A DNA stretch of 64,000 nt from Achromobacter seleniivolatilans (GTDB lineage Bacteria; Pseudomonadota; Gammaproteobacteria; Burkholderiales; Burkholderiaceae_B), in contig NZ_CP132976.1 of assembly GCF_030864005.1 (NCBI RefSeq), forward strand, positions 1,550,001 through 1,614,000, in the 5' to 3' direction. The notes below the pieces were generated by a model. That model searched no databases. It saw only the letters and a program-made list of their open reading frames with translations, and was not told the origin of the DNA. Of this stretch, positions 58,873 through 64,000 are shown piece by piece (position 1 is the first letter of the stretch; each line of letters begins with the position of its first letter). A program made the position numbers and the translations under genes.

Positions 58873-59256
58873 TCAATGCCCAATCTCTTCCGCGAAGATT
58901 TCCGCAGCTATGTGAAACGCCGAATTGGCCGCCGGGACACCGCAATAGATCGCGGATTGCAAAAGCACTTCTTTTACTTCGTCCAGCGTGACGCCGTTGT
59001 TCGCGGCGGCGCGCAGATGCAGCTTGAGCTCAGTCTCGCGGTTCAACGCGATCATGGTTGCGATCACGAGCAGGCTGCGCGTGTGGCGCGGCAAGCCCGG
59101 ACGTGTCCAGATTTCGCCCCAGGCGTAGCGTGTGATCAGATCCTGGAACTCTCGGTTGAGATTTGTCGATGACGCCAGCGAGCGGCTGACATGCGCTTCG
59201 CCCAGCACTTCGGTACGCACTACCCGTCCCTGCTCGAATCGTTCGTGCTCGTTCAT
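58873..59256 (-). CDS. pcaC: 4-carboxymuconolactone decarboxylase
   Basis: A 127-residue all-helical protein of the carboxymuconolactone decarboxylase family. Key segments are NREFQDLITRYAWGEIWTRPGL, RSLLVIATMIAL and ELKLHLRAAANNGVT, followed by LLQSAIYCGVPAANSAFH with the conserved YCG. It converts 4-carboxymuconolactone to 3-oxoadipate enol-lactone in the protocatechuate branch of the beta-ketoadipate pathway. It lies 76 bp after the IclR gene on the same strand, and pcaH begins about 4.5 kb away, so the window captures one side of a pca region. Confidence 0.88.
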   Translation of the reverse strand: MNEHERFEQGRVVRTEVLGEAHVSRSLASSTNLNREFQDLITRYAWGEIWTRPGLPRHTRSLLVIATMIALNRETELKLHLRAAANNGVTLDEVKEVLLQSAIYCGVPAANSAFHIAAEIFAEEIGH

Positions 59257-59332
59257 GCTTGTCTCCTCTGTTGGCGTTCAATGCGCGTGATGTCCTGAGC
59301 GACTACGGATGGCGTCTGGAAAAGCGCAAGAC

Positions 59333-60157
59333 CTATCGTGCTGGCGTGTCTTCGCCGGCGTTTCGGCCTTGCATGGGAAAGCGCGTTCGAAACATTGGCG
59401 ACGCCAGACTGGCCAATCCCAGTTCATCGGCCGCCGCCAACAAGTGCGGCCCAAGTTCCAGCATGCGCGCTTCGGTCAGGCGCAAGGCCGGGCCGGCGAT
59501 ACTCAGCACGCCAATGGCGTCTTCGCCCTTGCGCTGTACGGGTGCCGCCATCGCGGTCATGCCCGGCGCAAACACTTCGTTGATCATTGCGTAGCCGCGT
59601 TTGCGGCCGTCGTGCAGAATTTGGGTCAAAGCTGCGATGGTTGTAGGCGCGTTGGGACCGTAGTCCTCTGGTTGCCCGAAGCCTTGCCGCGAAACCAGGT
59701 CAAGCGCCCTCTCGTCGGACATGGTCAGCATCCAGGCGTGGCCGGATGCGCTGCACGATAGCCTGGCATCCGATCCCATTTCCGGGTCATATCGCAGGCC
59801 ATGGCGTGCGCCTTGTGCCTTGGCGACCCATGTCAGGCGTTCGTTGTCGACGATAGCCAGGCGAACCAGTTCACCGGAAATATCCGCCAGGCGATCCACA
59901 AGGGGCTGGGCGATATCAACGATGCCGGTCGCCGCCAGATAGCTCAAGCCGATCGACGCCACGCGTGCAGTCAATGCGTAGTCGCCGTGGTCGCGAATCT
60001 GGCGCACATAGCCGCAGCGGCACAAGTCGGTTAACAGCCGGTGAGCTGCGCTTTGGGGTATCTCCAGCTGCTGGGCAAGAGAGGCTAAGGGGACGCCTTC
60101 GGGTCTGGAGGATAAGTGCTCCATGACGGCGAGCGCACGTTCGAGGACTCCGGCCAT
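59333..60157 (-). CDS. IclR-family regulator (PcaU/PcaR/PobR group)
   Basis: A 274-residue IclR regulator. The N-terminal winged HTH (about residues 4-65) reads VPLASLAQQLEIPQSAAHRLLTDL, with QSAAHRLL as the recognition region. The effector domain (about 80-255) has ERLTWVAKAQGARHGLRY and RLSCSASGHAWML. IclR proteins near pca, pob or quinate genes respond to protocatechuate, 4-hydroxybenzoate or beta-ketoadipate-type ligands. It is divergent from the TRAP operon, with a three-half-site operator between them, and upstream of pcaC. Confidence 0.9.
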   Translation of the reverse strand: MAGVLERALAVMEHLSSRPEGVPLASLAQQLEIPQSAAHRLLTDLCRCGYVRQIRDHGDYALTARVASIGLSYLAATGIVDIAQPLVDRLADISGELVRLAIVDNERLTWVAKAQGARHGLRYDPEMGSDARLSCSASGHAWMLTMSDERALDLVSRQGFGQPEDYGPNAPTTIAALTQILHDGRKRGYAMINEVFAPGMTAMAAPVQRKGEDAIGVLSIAGPALRLTEARMLELGPHLLAAADELGLASLASPMFRTRFPMQGRNAGEDTPAR

Positions 60158-60196
60158 GTCGTCTCAACAAGTAGTGGTTTGATGGATGATAACCCT

Positions 60197-60234
60197 AGGT
60201 GGAAAAGTATTCCACTCGGAATTACATTCCACCT
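60197..60234. promoter_or_regulatory. IclR-type operator with three half-sites
   Basis: GTGGAA (60199-60204) and TTCCAC (60210-60215) form a palindrome with a 5-bp spacer, close to the IclR consensus TGGAAAT-N-ATTTCCA. A third half-site TTCCAC (60227-60232) repeats the second one 17 bp further on. The outer arms AGGTGGAA / TTCCACCT are also perfect. A palindrome plus one extra direct repeat is the layout described for PcaU of Acinetobacter. Confidence 0.65.
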
Positions 60235-60288
60235 CAGCGTCTTGCAAGACATCGAGACCATTCCAGAAAAACGAGGAAGGAGACAACC

Positions 60289-61296
60289 ATGAAGACCAGC
60301 ATTTTTCGCTTGGCTTTGATCGGCGCCCTATGCTCCGCCGCCATGACGGCCACCGCGCAAGATATCCAGGAACGCACGATTCGGTTTGGCCACCTTAACA
60401 ACACCGACCATCCCGTAAGTGCTGGCGTACAGAAATTTGCGGAATTACTGGCCGCCAAGAGTGGCGGAAAGTTGAAGGTCAAGGAGTTCCCGGCGTCCCA
60501 GTTGGGCAATGAAATGCAGCAGCAATCGGGATTGCAAGGCGGTGTGCAGGAAATGTCAGCGCCCGCATCCACATCACTGGCGGGCATCGTCAAGGAATTC
60601 GGGCTGATCGACCTGCCCTTCTCCGTCACCGACTTTGGACAGGCAGACGCGCTGCTGGACGGTCCACTGGGTAAAGCACTGATCGCCAAACTGCCCGAAA
60701 AGGGTTTGGTCGCATTGGGTTTCTGGGATTTGGGCTTTCGCAATGTGACCAATTCCAAGCACGCCATTACCAAGCCGGAAGATTTGGCGGGCCTCAAGAT
60801 CCGGGTGATTCCCAACCCGGTGTTCCTGGACACGTTCAAGGCGTTCAAGGCCAATCCGGTGCCCATGCCGTTTGCAGAACTGTACGGCGCCCTGGAATCC
60901 AAGGCCGTTGACGGTCAGGAAAATCCGTACTCGGTCATCTTGTCGAACAAGTTCTACGAGGTGCAGAAGTACGTCAGTGCGACCAATCATGTCTACGCCG
61001 CGAACATCGTGCTGGTCAGCAAGAAGTTCTGGGACAAGCTGTCTCCCGCCGAGCAACGCATCATGAATGAAGCCGCCGACGAGGCCCGCAGCTATCAGCG
61101 CAAGGTCAGCCGCGAAACCGCGCAGAAGGCCGTGGCGGAGCTTCAGGCAAAAGGCATTCAATACAACACGATCGAGCCAGGCGAAAAGGCTCGAATGCAG
61201 CAGATCGTCAAGCCGGTCATTGAGCACTTCACCGGCAGCTACGACCCGGCGATCGTCAAGCTCTACAACGACGAACTCTCGCGCATCCGCAAGTAA
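60289..61296 (+). CDS. dctP: TRAP transporter substrate-binding protein (DctP type)
   Basis: A 335-residue periplasmic protein with a signal peptide (ALIGALCSAAMTATAQD). The ATG at 60289 has a strong AAGGAGA site 6 bases upstream. DctP marks are IRFGHLNNTDHPVSAG and VKEFPASQLGNE. The carboxylate-binding Arg region is LAGLKIRVIPNPVF. Next come NPVPMPFAELYGALESKAVDGQENP (key part ELYGALESKAVDGQE) and LSPAEQRIM. It delivers organic acids to the DctQ-DctM permease. Its operon also holds a dehydroquinase and precedes pcaH, so quinate, shikimate, dehydroshikimate or an aromatic acid is the likely ligand. Confidence 0.92.
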   Translation: MKTSIFRLALIGALCSAAMTATAQDIQERTIRFGHLNNTDHPVSAGVQKFAELLAAKSGGKLKVKEFPASQLGNEMQQQSGLQGGVQEMSAPASTSLAGIVKEFGLIDLPFSVTDFGQADALLDGPLGKALIAKLPEKGLVALGFWDLGFRNVTNSKHAITKPEDLAGLKIRVIPNPVFLDTFKAFKANPVPMPFAELYGALESKAVDGQENPYSVILSNKFYEVQKYVSATNHVYAANIVLVSKKFWDKLSPAEQRIMNEAADEARSYQRKVSRETAQKAVAELQAKGIQYNTIEPGEKARMQQIVKPVIEHFTGSYDPAIVKLYNDELSRIRK

Positions 61297-61315
61297 ACGC
61301 AACGGCGTACCTATC

Positions 61316-61759
61316 ATGAAGATTCTTGTCCTGCATGGCCCGAACCTCAATCTGTTCGGCCGCCGCGAGCCGCATATCTATGGCACCACCACGCTGGCGG
61401 AGATCAACCAGCGCCTGGCCGCCCTGGCCGGCGACTTAGGCGTCGAACTATCGACATTGCAATCCAACCACGAGGGAGCGCTGATCGATTTCCTGCACGA
61501 GAATATTGACGCTGCGCAAGGCGCCCTGGTGAATCCGGCGGGCCTGACCCAGCACGGGGTGCCCCTGCATGACGCGATCAAGGCCATGCCCTTCCCCACC
61601 CTGGAAGTCCATATGTCGAACATCGCGGCGCGCGAGGCCTGGCGCGCGCATTCGATCATCTCCCCCGCGGTGCGCGGCACCGTGCAAGGGCTTGGGCCGC
61701 ATTCTTACCTGACGGCGCTGCGGGGCCTTGTCGACATCCTGCGGGAAGCCCAAGCATGA
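61316..61759 (+). CDS. aroQ: type II 3-dehydroquinate dehydratase
   Basis: A 147-residue type II dehydroquinase. It has VLHGPNLNLFGRREPHIYG (catalytic Arg and flexible loop, Tyr near residue 22), SNHEGALIDFLHE, VNPAGLTQHGVPLHDAI, LEVHMSNIAAREAW (catalytic His) and SPAVRGTVQGLGPHSYL. It interconverts 3-dehydroquinate and 3-dehydroshikimate. The biosynthetic copy is usually beside accB/accC in this group of bacteria. This one lies inside a TRAP operon next to pca genes, which suggests a catabolic quinate/dehydroquinate role leading to protocatechuate. The ATG at 61316 is 20 bp after dctP. Confidence 0.92.
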   Translation: MKILVLHGPNLNLFGRREPHIYGTTTLAEINQRLAALAGDLGVELSTLQSNHEGALIDFLHENIDAAQGALVNPAGLTQHGVPLHDAIKAMPFPTLEVHMSNIAAREAWRAHSIISPAVRGTVQGLGPHSYLTALRGLVDILREAQA

Positions 61760-61799
61760 AGCGGGCGAACCTTCCTCTGATTCTTAGCGGGGCCCGGCC

Positions 61800-62375
61800 A
61801 TGGTCTTCATAGACAGATTCATCGGAGGTGTCTGCCGCGTGCTTGAAGTGGCCATCGCCTTGTTGCTGGCGGCGATGGTGGTGCTGGTCTTCGGCAACGT
61901 CGTTGCGCGCTACGGCTTTAACTCGGGCATTACGCTGTCCGAGGAAATCTCACGCTGGATGTTCATCTGGCTGACCTTCCTGGGGGCCGTAATTGCTCTC
62001 AAGGAACGCGGACATCTGGGCATGGACATGGTGGTGGCGAAGCTGCCGACTGCGGGCAAGAAGATCTGCCTGGTGACGGGCCAGATCATCATGCTTTACA
62101 TCGTGGGCCTGATGTTCAAAGGCAGCTGGGAACAGGCCGTGATCAATGCCGACGTCAGCGCGCCGGTCAGCGGTTTGCCGCTGGCCATCGTGTACGCGTC
62201 AGGCTTGGTGTTTTCCTCGTTGGCCGGGCTGATCATCGCGGTCGACCTGTACCGAGTGCTGAGCGGCAAGCTGAATGACCAGGATCTGATCATGGTTCAA
62301 GAATCCGAAGAAGCCGTGCAGCTCAAGCAAATTCTGGACGATGCGCAACAGCGCGCTCCCGGGAGAAGCGCATGA
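61800..62375 (+). CDS. dctQ: TRAP transporter small permease (DctQ)
   Basis: A 191-residue protein with four membrane segments (about residues 15-38, 50-70, 92-112 and 130-155). The family's YGFNSGITLSEEISRWMFIWLTFLGA (key part EEISRWMFIWL) spans the second. It forms a complex with DctM; both are required for Na+-driven uptake. It overlaps dctM by 4 bp. The C-terminal 30 residues are hydrophilic. Confidence 0.92.
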   Translation: MVFIDRFIGGVCRVLEVAIALLLAAMVVLVFGNVVARYGFNSGITLSEEISRWMFIWLTFLGAVIALKERGHLGMDMVVAKLPTAGKKICLVTGQIIMLYIVGLMFKGSWEQAVINADVSAPVSGLPLAIVYASGLVFSSLAGLIIAVDLYRVLSGKLNDQDLIMVQESEEAVQLKQILDDAQQRAPGRSA

Positions 62376-63652
62376 CCATCGCCGTTTTCATCGGTTCGTT
62401 GTTGGGGGTCATGGCGCTGGGCGTGCCGATCGCTTTTGCATTGTTGGCCAGCGGCGTCGCGTTGATGTGGCACCTGGACATCTTTGATTCGCAGATCCTC
62501 GCGCAGAACGTGATCGGCGGCGCGGACAGTTTTCCGCTGCTGGCCGTGCCGTTCTTCATGCTTGCGGGCGAGATCATGAATGTCGGCGGGCTGTCGCGTC
62601 GCATTGTGGATCTGGCGCTGGCCCTGGTTGGCCACGTCAAGGGCGGGCTGGGATACGTCACCATCATGGCCGGCTGCCTCTTGTCCGCCTTGTCCGGCTC
62701 GGCAGTGGCCGACGCGGCCGCACTGACCGCGTTGCTGCTGCCCATGATGGTCAGCGCTGGCCACAAGAAGGAGACCGCCGGCGGCCTGATTGCCGCGACC
62801 GGCGTGATCGGCCCGGTGATTCCACCCAGCATCGGTCTGGTCATATTTGGCGTGGCGGCCAATGTGTCGATTTCCAAGCTGTTCATGGCGGCCATCGTTC
62901 CCGGCCTGATGATCGGCGGCGCCCTGTGGCTGACCTGGGCGTGGCTGGTCCGGCGAGAAAAAGTGGTTCCGCCGCCACGCAAATCCGCACAGGAAATTGC
63001 CACGGCATTTCGCAAGGCGTTGTGGGCGCTGATGCTGCCGGTCATCATCCTGGTGGGCTTGCGCATGGGCGTATTTACGCCCACGGAAGCCGCGGTGGTC
63101 GCCGCCGTGTACGCCTTGTTCGTGTCCACGCTGGTCTACCGGGAGCTAAAGCTCAACCAGCTCTATGCGGTGTTTGTCTCGGCTGCCAAGACCAGCGCCA
63201 TCGTCATGTTTCTTATTGCGGCCGCCATGGTCAGCGCCTGGCTGATTACCGTGGCCGACCTGCCCGCCAAGGTCGTGGACCTGCTGCAGCCGTTCATGGG
63301 CAACAAGATTCTGCTAATGGCGGCCATCATGGTGCTGGTCATGGTGGTTGGCACGGCCATGGACATGACGCCCACCATTCTGATTCTGACGCCGGTGCTG
63401 ATGCCGCTGGTGCGGGCGGCGGGCATTGATCCGGTGTACTTCGGTGTGCTTTTCATCATCAACAATTCGATCGGCCTGGTCACGCCGCCCGTAGGCACCG
63501 TCCTGAATGTCGTGGCGGGCGTCGGAAAGATGCGGATGGATGATGTCACTCGCGGTGTCGTGCCGTTCATGGTGGCGGAGTTCCTGATCATGTTCCTGAT
63601 GGTGGCCTTCCCTGCCCTGGTAATCGTGCCCGCCCGTTGGTTTGGCGGCTGA
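62372..63652 (+). CDS. dctM: TRAP transporter large permease (DctM)
   Basis: A 426-residue protein with about twelve membrane segments. DctM marks include GVPIAFALLASGV, GSAVADAAALTALLLPMM (key GSAVADA), VIGPVIPPSIGLVIFG and the repeat-related DMTPTILILTPVLMPL with VTPPVGTVLNVVAGV. It is the ion-coupled transport subunit. It overlaps dctQ by 4 bp and is followed, across a 9-bp-stem hairpin, by pcaH. Confidence 0.93.
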   Translation: MTIAVFIGSLLGVMALGVPIAFALLASGVALMWHLDIFDSQILAQNVIGGADSFPLLAVPFFMLAGEIMNVGGLSRRIVDLALALVGHVKGGLGYVTIMAGCLLSALSGSAVADAAALTALLLPMMVSAGHKKETAGGLIAATGVIGPVIPPSIGLVIFGVAANVSISKLFMAAIVPGLMIGGALWLTWAWLVRREKVVPPPRKSAQEIATAFRKALWALMLPVIILVGLRMGVFTPTEAAVVAAVYALFVSTLVYRELKLNQLYAVFVSAAKTSAIVMFLIAAAMVSAWLITVADLPAKVVDLLQPFMGNKILLMAAIMVLVMVVGTAMDMTPTILILTPVLMPLVRAAGIDPVYFGVLFIINNSIGLVTPPVGTVLNVVAGVGKMRMDDVTRGVVPFMVAEFLIMFLMVAFPALVIVPARWFGG

Positions 63653-63668
63653 CCGGTGCGAACCGTCT

Positions 63669-63703
63669 GCGCTTCCCTGGCCGGATGACCGCCTGGGAAG
63701 CGC
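63669..63703 (+). terminator. hairpin between dctM and pcaH
   Basis: GCGCTTCCC (63669-63677) and GGGAAGCGC (63695-63703) form a perfect 9-bp stem with a 17-nt loop. It is followed by the pcaH ribosome-binding site (AAGGAGAT). It could attenuate read-through from the TRAP operon or stabilise the pca transcript. Confidence 0.5.
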
Positions 63704-63723
63704 TTCAAAGGAGATTTTCCGCA

Positions 63724-64000
63724 ATGACCCATCTTGCTCAATACCGGCGCCCTTTCTGGAACACTCAGCCCGGCTACCGGTTCGATCCCTACGGCTCCAC
63801 ACAACTGCGCTCGCCCAACGAAGCCCTGATCGTCGTACCGCAGACCTTATCTGAAATTACGGGACCGGCCTTCGGCGCCGCGTTTGTCAGGCAAGGCGAC
63901 AACGACTTGACGCGTGTGGCAAGCGCCGACGCGATCGGAGAAAGAATCATTGTGTCGGGCCGCGTCCTGGACGAAAACGGCCGCCCGGTCCCCGATGCGC
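63724..64000 (+). CDS. pcaH: protocatechuate 3,4-dioxygenase beta subunit (partial, cut by window end)
   Basis: The first 92 codons of an intradiol dioxygenase beta subunit. The visible part has YRRPFWNTQPGYRFDPYG, RSPNEALIVVPQTLSEITGPAFG (key part VVPQTLSEITGP) and VSGRVLDENGRPVPDA, the last being the start of the conserved core. The iron-binding Tyr and His residues lie beyond the window. PcaH with PcaG cleaves protocatechuate to 3-carboxy-cis,cis-muconate. AAGGAGAT precedes the ATG by about 8 bases. Confidence 0.88.
   Translation, partial: MTHLAQYRRPFWNTQPGYRFDPYGSTQLRSPNEALIVVPQTLSEITGPAFGAAFVRQGDNDLTRVASADAIGERIIVSGRVLDENGRPVPDA

Noticed and set aside
1..64000. tRNA, rRNA, CRISPR, insertion sequence or phage features
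   Set aside because: No cloverleaf, rRNA core, regularly spaced repeats, transposase or integrase motifs were recognised on either strand.

Overview
The window is GC-rich DNA of a betaproteobacterium, most likely a member of the Burkholderiales close to Achromobacter or Bordetella (Alcaligenaceae). This is inferred from three Bug/TctC-type periplasmic binding proteins, two LIV-type ABC transporter clusters, a TRAP transporter beside protocatechuate genes, and many paired regulators. No rRNA, tRNA, CRISPR array, insertion sequence or phage gene was seen. It reads as an accessory, catabolism-rich stretch of chromosome.

Layout. 1-6.2 kb: two small membrane proteins, an arsR-arsH pair, a leucine-rich-repeat-like protein, an MltF-like lytic transglycosylase and a membrane protein. 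6.3-12.4 kb: an orphan type VI secretion cargo island with VgrG, a DUF2169 protein, a PAAR-like DUF4150 protein, an effector with a C-terminal HHxxP nuclease-like domain, and a beta-propeller-like protein in the immunity position. 12.5-16.6 kb: a divergent LysR/MFS pair and a methyl-accepting chemotaxis protein. 17-22 kb: a two-component system followed by two Bug proteins and a LysR regulator. 22.3-24.7 kb: a CocE-type hydrolase translationally coupled to a GAF protein.

24.7-48.1 kb is one long block of minus-strand genes. In order of transcription it holds an amidohydrolase, a CobW GTPase, a HAD hydrolase, a PucR regulator, a csaA-led LIV operon (livGFKHM), a second HAD hydrolase, a D-2-hydroxyglutarate-dehydrogenase-like flavo-iron-sulphur enzyme, gabT, gabD, an EamA exporter and a second LIV operon (livKHMGF). 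It looks like a system for importing and degrading amino acids or amines. A 22-bp sequence recurs upstream of both LIV operons, upstream of the second HAD operon, and upstream of the chemoreceptor gene at 16.5 kb, which suggests one regulon for chemotaxis, uptake and catabolism.

48.3-53.0 kb: a GntR regulator divergent from a lyase-Bug-class I fumarase operon, plausibly importing a compound that yields fumarate. 53.1-58.8 kb: a CSS-EAL phosphodiesterase, a mipA-response regulator-histidine kinase operon and an unrecognised protein; an identical 15-bp box lies before the phosphodiesterase gene and in the mipA upstream region. Close relatives of that box lie before the other two-component operon at 16.8-16.9 kb. 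58.9-64.0 kb: a protocatechuate/dehydroquinate region with pcaC, an IclR regulator, TRAP genes dctP-aroQ-dctQ-dctM and the start of pcaH, with a three-half-site IclR-type operator between regulator and transporter.

Functions were assigned by reading motifs and gene context only; no database search was run.
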